Assembly (NCBI GenBank): GCA_902801485.1
Contig: CADCIP010000019.1
Location: 1-56,161, forward strand
Origin: an uncultured Bacteroidales bacterium
GTDB taxonomy: Bacteria; Bacteroidota; Bacteroidia; Bacteroidales; Bacteroidaceae
Length of the DNA stretch: 56,161 bases
Direction of reading: 5' to 3'
Shown here: in pieces, positions 42,046 through 50,964 of the stretch
Position numbering within the stretch: position 1 is the stretch's first letter
How the letters are laid out: each line of letters begins with the position of its first letter
Translations under genes and position numbers: made by a program
Notes under the pieces: generated by a model
The model's input: only the letters and a program-made list of their open reading frames with translations
Told to the model about the DNA's origin: nothing
Databases searched by the model: none

Positions 42046-43230
42046 TTATCTTCTTCTCTTCATCTTGCCAAAAAGGTCACGCATACCATCCAGATCGAAG
42101 CCCAAAGAGAAACGCATTGTCTGATCCAAGGGGTTAGTCTGGGCAGTACTGAAGCAGTAGGCTGCATCTATGGTGAAGACACTCATGTGGAATCCGGCAC
42201 CAACAGTGAAATACTTACGGTTACCCTTGTTCTCAGACTCATGATGATAACCGGCACGAAGCATAAAACGATCGTTATAGGTGTACTCGCAACCTATACT
42301 CCAACGTATCTCCTGCATTTCCTCCTTGAAACCACCGGGGGCATCACCAAAACTCTTGAAGATACCGGCAATAGGAGAAACATCGTAATAATCACGCTGT
42401 ATGCGGTCCAGATAATCATTCTCGGCCTCTCCTTCCTGCTGCTTGGGATAAGTGGGAATCAAGAGTTTATTGGCATCGAAAGCAAGGCTGAACTTATTGT
42501 ATTCGTTGAAAGGTACGGTAAAGTTCAAACCCAAACGTAAGTTGGTAGGTATAAACTCTGCATCGTCAGAGCCTCCGAACGAGATTTTAGTACCGATATT
42601 ACTGATATTGATACCCCAACCCAGACTGCATTCGCGATTGCCAACCATGAAGTAACCCAGACGATACATGGCAATATCTGCAGCAAAAGCCTTTCCTGCG
42701 CTGCTCTCTGCCGTATAATCATACTTAATATCAGAGAAAATAAAACGTAAGTTTACACCCATTGAGAAACACTGGCTGAGCATGCGGCTGTAACCGACAT
42801 CAACAGCAAGTTCATAAGGTTTAATGGTCATATCTTGCATATCACTAAGATACACCTCACCCAGACTGAAATATCTCAGAGAAGCAGAAACTGCAGAATA
42901 GTCGCCAATACGATAAAAGCCTGTAACATTTGCCAGATTGATATCACTCACCAACTTACGCAACCAAGGCGTATAACTGATTCCAACACCAGCACGTGCC
43001 ACATTGAAAGGATACTTGGCAGGATTCCAATACTGAGCAAAAATGTCGGCCTCTGTAGCAGCACCGATATCACCCATAGAGCCACCACGTGCATCAGGAG
43101 CAATGGCCAATGAAGTTACACCATACTGTTCAGGATTGAAGACATTTTTCACATCCTGGGCTTTTGTGGCTGTGACGCTGAGCAACACAGCCAGAAGCAG
43201 AGCTATCTTTTTATAATTTGTCGTTTGCAT
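42046..43230 (-). CDS. porV: type IX secretion outer-membrane protein PorV
   Basis: PorV is an outer-membrane beta-barrel that receives T9SS cargo from the translocon and passes it to the PorU sortase. 394 residues with signal peptide (about 1-24, ending TATKAQ). The N-terminal part (VFNPEQYGVTSLAIAPDARGGSMGDIGAAT, WNPAKYPF, GISYTPWLRKLVSDINLANV) is the PorV signature. The body alternates beta strands, and DDAEFIPTNLRLGLNFTVPF and MLRAGYHHESENKGNRKYF follow the FadL-like plan. It lies 24 bp downstream of porU. A functional T9SS in this organism is implied, though the core PorKLMN genes are not in the window. Confidence 0.93.
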   Translation of the reverse strand: MQTTNYKKIALLLAVLLSVTATKAQDVKNVFNPEQYGVTSLAIAPDARGGSMGDIGAATEADIFAQYWNPAKYPFNVARAGVGISYTPWLRKLVSDINLANVTGFYRIGDYSAVSASLRYFSLGEVYLSDMQDMTIKPYELAVDVGYSRMLSQCFSMGVNLRFIFSDIKYDYTAESSAGKAFAADIAMYRLGYFMVGNRECSLGWGINISNIGTKISFGGSDDAEFIPTNLRLGLNFTVPFNEYNKFSLAFDANKLLIPTYPKQQEGEAENDYLDRIQRDYYDVSPIAGIFKSFGDAPGGFKEEMQEIRWSIGCEYTYNDRFMLRAGYHHESENKGNRKYFTVGAGFHMSVFTIDAAYCFSTAQTNPLDQTMRFSLGFDLDGMRDLFGKMKRRR

Positions 43231-43254
43231 ACAATATAAAAACTCTGTTTTTCC

Positions 43255-46200
43255 TTATTTATTGTTCAAGATAACAATTTTTTGCGTTTTTGACACTTTC
43301 TTGCTATCACCACAAGTCATCTGACAGCGATAGAAGTATATTCCGGTAAATAATTTGGCTCCTGCATTGGTACAAAGATTCCAGGGGATTGTGTACAAAC
43401 CGCCAGGAGAACTACCCTGTTCCTGATGATACCAGACCCTACGGCCAGAGAAGTCGAAGACCTCGAGTGTAAATTCACAGTCGGTTCCGGCAAGGTCGTA
43501 CGATATAAGGAAGTTGGTACTGGTACGTGCCGGATTCTGGCTTGCTGTAAGTTTGAAGATGGTGGGTGCTACGGTAGGATCTACAACAAAATTCAGTGTT
43601 GTAGCACTGGTATTATTCAGCACATCCCAAGCACGGAAGCTAAGTGTATGAGTACCTGACTCTAATTCCGGAAGTACATAAGAAACGGTACCTCGGGTAA
43701 AGTCGCCAAATTCCTGAACATAGTAACTGTTCAGGGTGTATGTTTTTGTAACGTCATTATCTACGCAAAGGACTAAATCGTGTCCTATTCCGTTTCCGCT
43801 ATAATTAATACCGCTTTCGTCCTCCAGCTTAGCTACGAAGTATGGTGTCTTGTTGACTGTTCCTCCATTCGCAAAGTCTTCCGAGTTCAGGCCTGCAAGA
43901 ATCTTAGGTCCTATAGTATCCTTCTCTTCTTCTTCCCTTCCGCCCAAAAGGAACTTCTCATTGTATCCATTAGCTTCCATTATACGCTCGTTATTCAGAG
44001 CAAAGAAAGCGAAACGGCCAGCCTCGCTACTGTTATTGATATCAATAGGAATAACAAATTCGAGGTCGAACTTTCCGTTAACCACACTATCCTGACTAGT
44101 ATAGATACCCGTACGGTCCTCAAAAGTGAAGACACGGCTGGCACCCTGATTGTTATGGCAGGTGATGGTTTCTTCATTGTCGTACATTCTGGTTGTCATG
44201 GTTCCTGTAAAATCTGTCTTCAGCTCACCTTCGGAATCTGTAAGATGACCCGACAGGCGAATGCGCTGTCCAGCCTTAAGAGAAATCTTGGACGAGGAAG
44301 TAACACTTGACCCATTTATACTGTCAAGAATAACCTTCTGGAGAGGCTCTCCAAACTGTAAGGAAGGATCGCCAAGCAAAGCATACTGTAGTTTATTCTC
44401 GCGATAAGAAGACTCCATATTACCTGTTATCAAAGCATTTTTAGCCAAACGGATAGCATCGCCTACCTTATATCTTCTTCCCTTGGCATCTTTTCCGAAC
44501 AAATACCTCATAAAGTAACGATTCATATACAGGTTTTGGGTAGCATATACGGTGCGGGCGGTTCCATAGAATGCCAAAGCTCCACCATTAGGATTCAGAA
44601 CTGCCGTCTCACCTACATTTTCCACTTGTCCATCGAAAGGCATTACATCACAGGCTGCTGTTACCCATAGAGCCAGTTTATTGCCGCAAGGCTCAGCGAA
44701 ATCATTTACGCGGAGTACAAACTCATGACTGAAGCCGTATGTGGCAGCATGTCCTACATAATTAAAAACAGAAGCACCCTCTCTCATTGCACGCTTAATA
44801 TCCTGCGTACAGGTAGGATAAGACAGGTTACTTGCTGTGCTCTCTATCTTGTAAGCATCCCACATTATCTTGCGGACTTCCATCTCGGGATATGTTCCCT
44901 TAACAAGTTCGGCAACGTCGTCAGCATATCTCATGTGCTGATTCTCGTCACCGTCATCTCCCAAAAAGTACAAAAGATTCTTCCATCCGCCTGCATTCTC
45001 CCCGCTTAGATAAGAGATAGTCTTATCCACCATGATTTTGGCATCAGAATTTGAAGTTACAGGGAAACGGCCTATGCCAAGGTCGGGTTTATCCCTAAGG
45101 ACATTTGTACCTTCTCCATCGTCCAGCAAACCGAAATAATCTTCCATCACGAAACTTCGGGTATCGCTGAAGCTGTTCTCGCTGGGGTAGCATAGCAGGT
45201 AATCATCTGGCGAATATTTTCTCCACTGAATACTTACCATACGGTTGTCCCAAGCAGCATCACCTAAGAGAAGCAAATATTTGGGTGCATCATCTATGGT
45301 GTTAGCCTTGTCATACAACATCTTCATAAGACGCCGATAGGCTGTAGCATCAGGTGTACCGCTGGAGAACTCATTGTATATCTGATTGGCATAGACGATG
45401 GCGCATCTAATTCCGTCGTATTGATTATGAGCTTCCTCCAGACGAATGGCCTGGTCCAATAATTTTCCGCTTGTAGGAATGATAATGACCATATCAACGC
45501 TGTCAAGGGCATGCAAATCCTGATTGGCGACGGTGCCGACGTACGACGGTTCCGGGAACTCATAACCATCATCAAAGGCTACATACCGACGAGTCGGGTC
45601 CTCCACCATTACTGAATAGATGGAGCCTTCTTGAGTTCCTTCTATCAGTGTGGCAGGTTCACCCGGACAACCAATACGCATCACCTTAAGTCCGGTTCCT
45701 TCTATATCAAACCTACTACCCCCAGGGCCTTCTTTCTCAAGAATACTGTCTGGCACATTTGGTTGGATTTGGCTGAAAGCGACATAACCGGAAGAAGGCT
45801 TAAGCTTTCTGCTGTAGGCAAGCGAAAGATAATCCAGACGGGCGTTCTGGCCTGCTGTTGATGTCAGTCGGATGTTCCAATTATTAGAACGCTCCAACTT
45901 ACTTAAATCATATTTAGCCGTTGTTTCTGATCCGTAAATATATATTTCCGTTGCAGCCAAAGACATTGTTCCCATCTGCGTTCCGTTTACATACGTTGTC
46001 ATTCGGGTTGGCGTCTTATTGGAAGCAGAGAATGCAACCGTCAGCGTTGTTACACTATCTTCGTATTCGGGATCTATGGTCTGAAGACTATAGGTATGAG
46101 AATTAGTATTGACATAATTTGTATTCTCGAACAGGCTTCGCCCGCCATGATACCATGCATACTCGTCCTTCTCGTATAGCACATGATCTGTAAAACTGCT

Positions 46201-47031
46201 GTAAATGGTATCACATCTTCCTGTATAAGAAGACTCTTTTCCTATGGAAGCAGCATCTTCTGTTTCCTCTGTCAGGAAATAGAAAGCTTTGTTGGCATAG
46301 AAGTTTGTCACCCTCTCATCCCCCTTATAGAAAGTCAGGCCATTGCCCCAGAAAAGCCAGGCATCCAGCTTGGAACTGTAATAGAGGGGCACCTCCACCA
46401 TATCATCATACTCCTCACCTGTAAATAGCACCTCGTCCTGTAAATGACCGCCATAGCCATACAGATGCACTTTGGCAGGATTGGAGAAACCCATATTCTT
46501 AAGGGCTGAACGCGTGAGGCGATACATACCGTCGTTTGTAATTGATATCTTTATCCATCGGCCGCTCTGCAACTTAGAATGTGCGGCATAACGTTTAGCC
46601 TTGTCAGCAGGTGCTCTACGAACGAAGCGCTTGGGAGTCGAGTTAATAACAATCTGCGCACTTAGAAGTTTTAAATAAGAGCTCCCCCGGCGGATAATTG
46701 GAACAAAAGCTATATCCAGCATCCCTTCACCACGAGACACACCCACAAAACTCTCAATGTCTATTCTCTCCTTAATCAAGCTGTCAAATTTCAGCGCCTC
46801 TTCTGTTTCCTTTGGTGTCAGAGGGGCATACTCGGGATATTCGATTGTCACACTGTAATTATACAGAGAGTAATCGGACTGAAGTGGAACAACCTCGGTA
46901 TAAACGGGAAGAACGGAGTCTATCTTCAACTCATCCCAATTAAGATTGGTAATCTCTAATCTGCCATTTTCCTCTGCCATTAGGGGCAAAACGATAAACA
47001 AGGATAGTATGTATTGTATGATGCGTCTCAT
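43255..47031 (-). CDS. porU: type IX secretion sortase PorU
   Basis: PorU is a gingipain-type (C25) cysteine peptidase that removes the C-terminal signal of T9SS cargo and attaches it to A-LPS. 1258 residues with a signal peptide (about 1-19). The N-terminal beta-domains include SGRWIKISITNDGMYRLTRS and LHLYGYGG-like VHLYGYGGHLQDE. The central C25 domain has YLLLLGDAAWDNR, DYFGLLDDGEG, DLGIGRFPVTS, the His in FNYVGHAATYGFSHE and the Cys in LWVTAACDVMPF. The C-terminal end (FSGRRVWYHQEQ, LFTGIYFYRCQM) is Ig-like, similar to cargo tails. It is paired with porV. Confidence 0.93.
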   Translation of the reverse strand: MRRIIQYILSLFIVLPLMAEENGRLEITNLNWDELKIDSVLPVYTEVVPLQSDYSLYNYSVTIEYPEYAPLTPKETEEALKFDSLIKERIDIESFVGVSRGEGMLDIAFVPIIRRGSSYLKLLSAQIVINSTPKRFVRRAPADKAKRYAAHSKLQSGRWIKISITNDGMYRLTRSALKNMGFSNPAKVHLYGYGGHLQDEVLFTGEEYDDMVEVPLYYSSKLDAWLFWGNGLTFYKGDERVTNFYANKAFYFLTEETEDAASIGKESSYTGRCDTIYSSFTDHVLYEKDEYAWYHGGRSLFENTNYVNTNSHTYSLQTIDPEYEDSVTTLTVAFSASNKTPTRMTTYVNGTQMGTMSLAATEIYIYGSETTAKYDLSKLERSNNWNIRLTSTAGQNARLDYLSLAYSRKLKPSSGYVAFSQIQPNVPDSILEKEGPGGSRFDIEGTGLKVMRIGCPGEPATLIEGTQEGSIYSVMVEDPTRRYVAFDDGYEFPEPSYVGTVANQDLHALDSVDMVIIIPTSGKLLDQAIRLEEAHNQYDGIRCAIVYANQIYNEFSSGTPDATAYRRLMKMLYDKANTIDDAPKYLLLLGDAAWDNRMVSIQWRKYSPDDYLLCYPSENSFSDTRSFVMEDYFGLLDDGEGTNVLRDKPDLGIGRFPVTSNSDAKIMVDKTISYLSGENAGGWKNLLYFLGDDGDENQHMRYADDVAELVKGTYPEMEVRKIMWDAYKIESTASNLSYPTCTQDIKRAMREGASVFNYVGHAATYGFSHEFVLRVNDFAEPCGNKLALWVTAACDVMPFDGQVENVGETAVLNPNGGALAFYGTARTVYATQNLYMNRYFMRYLFGKDAKGRRYKVGDAIRLAKNALITGNMESSYRENKLQYALLGDPSLQFGEPLQKVILDSINGSSVTSSSKISLKAGQRIRLSGHLTDSEGELKTDFTGTMTTRMYDNEETITCHNNQGASRVFTFEDRTGIYTSQDSVVNGKFDLEFVIPIDINNSSEAGRFAFFALNNERIMEANGYNEKFLLGGREEEEKDTIGPKILAGLNSEDFANGGTVNKTPYFVAKLEDESGINYSGNGIGHDLVLCVDNDVTKTYTLNSYYVQEFGDFTRGTVSYVLPELESGTHTLSFRAWDVLNNTSATTLNFVVDPTVAPTIFKLTASQNPARTSTNFLISYDLAGTDCEFTLEVFDFSGRRVWYHQEQGSSPGGLYTIPWNLCTNAGAKLFTGIYFYRCQMTCGDSKKVSKTQKIVILNNK

Positions 47032-47044
47032 TGCAAACTATATA

Positions 47045-47662
47045 TCACTTAACATTGAATTCCAAAATCTTTCTGCCCTCAAGGTAGCCCTCAAGGTGAT
47101 CATCTATATGAACCGGCCCAACTCCGACGGGTGTACCGGTAAAGATAATATCTCCCGTTTTAAGTGTAAAAAACTGACTGATAAAACTAACCAGTTTATC
47201 CACGCTATGTATCATATCGCCAGTAAATCCACTTTGCACGGTCTTTCCGTTTATATCCAGATGAAAATGCAGATTCTGCACATTGCCCACTGTTCCAAGC
47301 GGCAGCCATTCACCCACTACAGCACTTCCATCAAAGCCTTTGCATAAATCCCAAGGCAATCCTTTCTCCCGAAGGGACTTCTGCAGGTCACGGGCTGTAA
47401 AATCTATCCCAACAGATACCTCGTCATAATACCGATGGGCAAACCGTTCGGGAATACTTCGGCCCAAATGATTAATGCGGACTACCAATTCCGTTTCATA
47501 GTCACACTGCTGGGTATAGGCAGGGATAAAGAACGGCTTGCCGCCCGTAAGCAAGGAAGAGTCTGCCTTTGTAAAAACCACAGGCTCCTCTATATATAAT
47601 AACGTACCATGAAGCTCTTTATTGTGCTCCATATAGTTCATTCCTATCCCAAATATCTTCAT
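47045..47662 (-). CDS. fumarylacetoacetate hydrolase-family protein
   Basis: 205 residues, the short bacterial FAHD1-like form (acylpyruvase/oxaloacetate decarboxylase-like). IGMNYMEHNKELH (binding loop), CDYETELVVRINHLGRSI with the metal Glu residues, VGIDFTARDLQ, KGFDGSAVVGEWLP and GDIIFTGTPVGVGPV are family motifs. The exact substrate is not predictable. It starts after the terminator of the ribosomal/EF-Ts operon and ends 13 bp before porU begins, so it may be the first gene of the porU-porV transcript. Confidence 0.88.
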   Translation of the reverse strand: MKIFGIGMNYMEHNKELHGTLLYIEEPVVFTKADSSLLTGGKPFFIPAYTQQCDYETELVVRINHLGRSIPERFAHRYYDEVSVGIDFTARDLQKSLREKGLPWDLCKGFDGSAVVGEWLPLGTVGNVQNLHFHLDINGKTVQSGFTGDMIHSVDKLVSFISQFFTLKTGDIIFTGTPVGVGPVHIDDHLEGYLEGRKILEFNVK

Positions 47663-47690
47663 TTAGCAGCTAAATACCCTTATTTCTTGG

Positions 47691-47735
47691 CAAAGGTATA
47701 AAAAAAAGTGAACCTATCATGCGAAAGGCTCACTC
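47691..47735 (-). terminator. terminator of the tsf operon overlapping a -7 box
   Basis: Minus strand: GTGAGCCT (47733-47726) and AGGTTCAC (47715-47708) form an 8-bp stem, followed by eight T (47707-47700). The next bases on the minus strand, TACCTTTG (47698-47691), form a perfect -7 box for the FAH gene, though the -33 region is weak (CATG). Confidence 0.75.
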
Positions 47736-47768
47736 TTTTTATGAAATTATTTCAGTTCGCGACAGAAA

Positions 47769-48761
47769 TTATTCAGCACGAAGTGTGAAACGCTTGAAAT
47801 CTGTAACTGTCAAGTCCTTATCAACAGACTGCAGGTAAGAAGCAACGGTGAAATTCTTATCCCAAATATACTCTTGGCTCATCAGACAGTTCTCCTTGAG
47901 GAACTTGTTCAGACGACCCTTGGCGATATTCTGAATCATTGCTTCGTTCAGGTTAGCAGACTTCTCTGCTGTCACATCAGCAATAATCTTCTTAACGGCA
48001 ACAACATCCTCAGCTGTAATCCAGCCCTTGGTCTGGTTGCTCTCCATGTGATCCTCTGAATCGAAGTGAGCAGGGTTGAAGCCAGCTTTCTTGATAGCTG
48101 CCTCAACAGCTTTCTGAATCTGCTCAGCCTTGGTCTTCTCGATAGCAACGGCAATCTCGTTGTCCTTAACAGACTGAGGAACACCATCCTCGTTGATAGC
48201 AACTGGAGCTGCACTGGCAATCTGCATGGCAATATTCTTACCAACGGTAGGATCCTCGACAGCCTTATTCAGAGCCAACATGGTGCAAAGACCATTACGG
48301 TTCATGTGGTTATAAGTAGCAATGTTCTCAGACTCGATGTAGCAGTAACCATCCAGTTCCATCTTCTCGCCTGTTACGCCACTGCGCTCTGTAACAGCAT
48401 CAGCTACAGTAACATCACCCAAGGGAAGAGCTTTAACCTCGTCCAAAGACTTAGCCTTGGCAGCAACAGCAGCATCCAGAATCTTCTGGGTAAGAGCTAC
48501 GAAATCTGCATTGTTTGCAACGAAGTCAGTCTCACACTTCAAAGCGATGATAGCACCAAAACCGTTCTCAGCCTTTACGAGAACACAACCTTCTGAAGCT
48601 TCGCGATCGCTGCGCTTAGCAGCAACAGCAGCACCCTTCTTACGCAGGTATGCAACAGCACCGTCCATGTCATCAGACTCAGCCAAAGCCTTCTTGCAGT
48701 CAGCCAAGCCAGCACCGGTCATCTCACGGAGCTTCTTAATATCAGTCATTGTAACGTCCAT
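47769..48761 (-). CDS. tsf: translation elongation factor Ts
   Basis: EF-Ts recycles EF-Tu from GDP to GTP form. 330 residues. MTDIKKLREMTGAGLADCKKAL (UBA domain) and GAVAYLRKKGAAVAAKRSDREASEG are standard. ALKCETDFVANNADF holds the TDFV motif that contacts EF-Tu. It lies downstream of rpsB in the usual order. The family tail ends with QEYIWDKNFTVASYLQSV. Confidence 0.96.
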   Translation of the reverse strand: MDVTMTDIKKLREMTGAGLADCKKALAESDDMDGAVAYLRKKGAAVAAKRSDREASEGCVLVKAENGFGAIIALKCETDFVANNADFVALTQKILDAAVAAKAKSLDEVKALPLGDVTVADAVTERSGVTGEKMELDGYCYIESENIATYNHMNRNGLCTMLALNKAVEDPTVGKNIAMQIASAAPVAINEDGVPQSVKDNEIAVAIEKTKAEQIQKAVEAAIKKAGFNPAHFDSEDHMESNQTKGWITAEDVVAVKKIIADVTAEKSANLNEAMIQNIAKGRLNKFLKENCLMSQEYIWDKNFTVASYLQSVDKDLTVTDFKRFTLRAE

Positions 48762-48802
48762 AGTACGTTTTCTTTTTTTAAATGGTTTGTGAATGAAATA
48801 AA

Positions 48803-49669
48803 TTACTCAGCAGCCTCTTCTGCGGGAGCCTCTGCAACTTCCTCAGCAGCCTCTTCTGCGGGAGCTTCTGCAACTTCCTCAGCAGCCTCTTCTGCAGCCT
48901 TCTCTGCCTTGCTCTTGCGAGCACGCTTTACTACGGGCTGGTCTTCCTGCTCAGCAGCAGCATCGCTGTCGGCCTTCTCTGCCTTACGCTCTTCCAGACC
49001 TTCGTTGATAGCAGCGCAGCAAGCATCCAGGATAACCTCAACGCTCTTGCTTGCGTCATCGTTAGCAGGAATCATGAAGTCGATGTTGTCAGGATTAGAG
49101 TTGGTGTCAACAATACCGAACACGGGAATACCCAAACGATTTGCCTCACGAACAGCAATCTGCTCCTTCAGGACGTCAACCACAAACAAAGCTGCGGGCA
49201 GACGAGTCAGGTCGGCGATAGAACCAAGGTTCTTCTCCAACTTGGCACGCTGACGCTGTACCTGCAGAATTTCACGCTTAGACAAGTTACTGAAAGTACC
49301 ATCAGCTGTCAACTTGTCGATATTGGCCATTTTCTTAACAGCCTTACGGATTGTGGGGAAGTTGGTCAGCATACCGCCGGGCCAACGCTCAATTACGTAG
49401 GGCATATTCACAGCTGTAGCCTTGTCTGCCACAATCTGCTTAGCTTGCTTCTTAGTAGCTACAAAAAGAATCTTCTTTCCGCTCTTGGCAATCTGCTTCA
49501 TAGCTTCAGCAGCCTCATCCACCTTAGCAACGGTCTTGTGCAGATCGATGATATGAATACCATTACGCTCCATGAAAATGTAGGGAGCCATAGCGGGATT
49601 CCACTTTCTCTTCAGGTGACCGAAATGACAACCGGCCTCCAACAGGGTATCAAAATTTGTTCTAGACAT
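48803..49669 (-). CDS. rpsB: 30S ribosomal protein S2 with Ala/Glu repeat tail
   Basis: S2, 288 residues. FDTLLEAGCHFGHLKRKWNP, GIHIIDLHKTV, FVATKKQAKQIV, RWPGGMLTNFPTI and GIPVFGIVDTNSNPD are typical. After about residue 230 the protein has a basic/acidic segment (KRARKSKAEKAAEEAAEEV). An Ala/Glu/Pro repeat (EEVAEAPAEEAAE) then follows, coded by a 36-bp tandem repeat. Such tails on S2 are known in several Bacteroidetes. It is followed by tsf. Confidence 0.96.
   Translation of the reverse strand: MSRTNFDTLLEAGCHFGHLKRKWNPAMAPYIFMERNGIHIIDLHKTVAKVDEAAEAMKQIAKSGKKILFVATKKQAKQIVADKATAVNMPYVIERWPGGMLTNFPTIRKAVKKMANIDKLTADGTFSNLSKREILQVQRQRAKLEKNLGSIADLTRLPAALFVVDVLKEQIAVREANRLGIPVFGIVDTNSNPDNIDFMIPANDDASKSVEVILDACCAAINEGLEERKAEKADSDAAAEQEDQPVVKRARKSKAEKAAEEAAEEVAEAPAEEAAEEVAEAPAEEAAE
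48809..48897 (-). repeat. 36-bp tandem repeat in the rpsB tail
   Basis: About 2.4 copies of a 36-bp unit (CAGCAGCCTCTTCTGCG, GGAGCCTCTGCAACTTCCT on the plus strand). A single-base difference separates the first two copies. It keeps the reading frame (12 codons per unit). Confidence 0.8.
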
Positions 49670-49830
49670 AGTCTTTTGTTTTGTTTAAATTGTTTACCTT
49701 CTTTTTAATTCTTTTCTTTCGTTAGAATCAATCTGCGAGTAGTCCACCCGATTATACCTTATTATATGATATAGGAGTCACGCAGATTTAGATACTAAAC
49801 TAAGCGGCGTTTCTAACCATCCGACAAACA
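49670..49830 (-). promoter_or_regulatory. rpsB 5' region with a long-range inverted repeat
   Basis: AATCTGCG (49730-49737) and CGCAGATT (49781-49788) could form an 8-bp stem upstream of rpsB, enclosing a smaller AT-rich hairpin candidate. It may be an S2 autoregulatory leader or the rpsI terminator region. No clear promoter is seen. Confidence 0.35.
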
Positions 49831-50229
49831 TTAACGCTTGCTGAACTGGAAACGACGACGTGCCTTTGGACGACCTGGCTTCTTACGCTCAACCTCACGG
49901 CTATCACGAGTCATGAAGCCTTCAGCACGAAGTGCCTTCTTGTCCTCTGCATTAATCTTTACCAAAGCGCGGGCAATAGCCAGACGCAATGCCTGTGACT
50001 GACCGGTAAAGCCACCACCAAACATGGTTACCTTAATATCATACTTCTCGGCAGCATCCAACAGGTTCAAAGGCTGCTTTACCACAAACTGCAGGATGGG
50101 GCTGGGGAAATATTCAGTAAGATCTCTCTTGTTGATAGTAATCTTACCATTACCTTCAGCAACATATACGCGAGCCACAGCACTCTTGCGGCGACCCAAT
50201 GCATTAGCAATATATTTTACTTCGCTCAT
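49831..50229 (-). CDS. rpsI: 30S ribosomal protein S9
   Basis: S9, about 132 residues. NALGRRKSAVARVYV at the start, INKRDLTEYFP, VTMFGGGFTGQSQALRLAIARAL, and the basic end KKPGRPKARRRFQFSKR, whose C-terminal KR reaches the P-site tRNA. It is coupled to rplM, 9 bp upstream. Confidence 0.97.
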   Translation of the reverse strand: MSEVKYIANALGRRKSAVARVYVAEGNGKITINKRDLTEYFPSPILQFVVKQPLNLLDAAEKYDIKVTMFGGGFTGQSQALRLAIARALVKINAEDKKALRAEGFMTRDSREVERKKPGRPKARRRFQFSKR

Positions 50230-50238
50230 CTCTTACTA

Positions 50239-50700
50239 TTATTTATACAGGTTAATATCAATTGCCTTGGGGCTCTGAGCCTGCTGCTTGTGCTCTGCAC
50301 CTTCATAGATGTACAAATTGCTCAGCAGACGGTCTGCCAACTTATTCTTGGGGAGCATACCCTTTACAGTCTTACGCAACAGTTTGTCTGCACCGTTAGG
50401 CTTAGCCAGGATGCTGGCGGGAGTTGCCTCACGTTGACCACCGGGATAACCTGTGTAAGAATAATAGATACGGTCTGTCATCTTCTTACCAGTCAGACGG
50501 ATCTTCTCGGCATTAACGATGATAACATTATCGCCACAATCTACATTAGGAGTAAACTCGGGCTTGTACTTACCTCTCAGCAATTTTGCCACCTTAGTAC
50601 AGAGGCGACCCAGAACCTGGTCTGTAGCATCTACTACAACCCATTCCTTCTTGGCGGTTGCCTTGTTGATAGAGATGGTCTTGTAACTCAAAGTGTCCAT
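50239..50700 (-). CDS. rplM: 50S ribosomal protein L13
   Basis: L13, 153 residues. KEWVVVDATDQVLGRLCTKVA, LLRGKYKPEFTPNVDCGDNV and IYYSYTGYPGG are family motifs. MLPKNKLADRLLSNLYIYEG closes the conserved part. It is the first gene of the rplM-rpsI pair, preceded by a strong promoter and an untranslated leader of about 140 nt. Confidence 0.97.
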   Translation of the reverse strand: MDTLSYKTISINKATAKKEWVVVDATDQVLGRLCTKVAKLLRGKYKPEFTPNVDCGDNVIIVNAEKIRLTGKKMTDRIYYSYTGYPGGQREATPASILAKPNGADKLLRKTVKGMLPKNKLADRLLSNLYIYEGAEHKQQAQSPKAIDINLYK

Positions 50701-50840
50701 TCTTTGTTTTTTTTGTTCTTTTTGTTTTTACTACTAATTCACTTGTTTTTGCATGCTTTTACCGAACTGCTTTGTCTGGCCAAAGAACAAGCTATTCTAA
50801 CATGCATGGAAGGCATTTTCTACCCACCTTGATAATAATC
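50701..50840 (-). promoter_or_regulatory. rplM leader, candidate L13 autoregulatory RNA
   Basis: The leader between the promoter and the rplM start holds an inner hairpin CTTTG-GCCAGA-CAAAG, nested within an outer pair TGCATG/CATGCA on the minus strand. L13 leaders have been proposed in Bacteroidia. I infer this could be one from position and nested helices, not from a model match. Confidence 0.4.
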
Positions 50841-50846
50841 GGCGTG

Positions 50847-50877
50847 CAAAGGTACAACAATTTCTGAAACCGACAAA
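50847..50877 (-). promoter_or_regulatory. promoter of rplM-rpsI
   Basis: Minus strand TTTG (50874-50877), a 19-nt spacer, TACCTTTG (50847-50854). This is a perfect Bacteroidetes-type promoter. Confidence 0.8.
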
Positions 50878-50964
50878 CCCTAAACCTCTTTTTTTTATAA
50901 AAAAAGTACCTTTATCGCCCCTAATATGGGGATAATCTGATTTTTCTTTGTAATTTTACAAACA

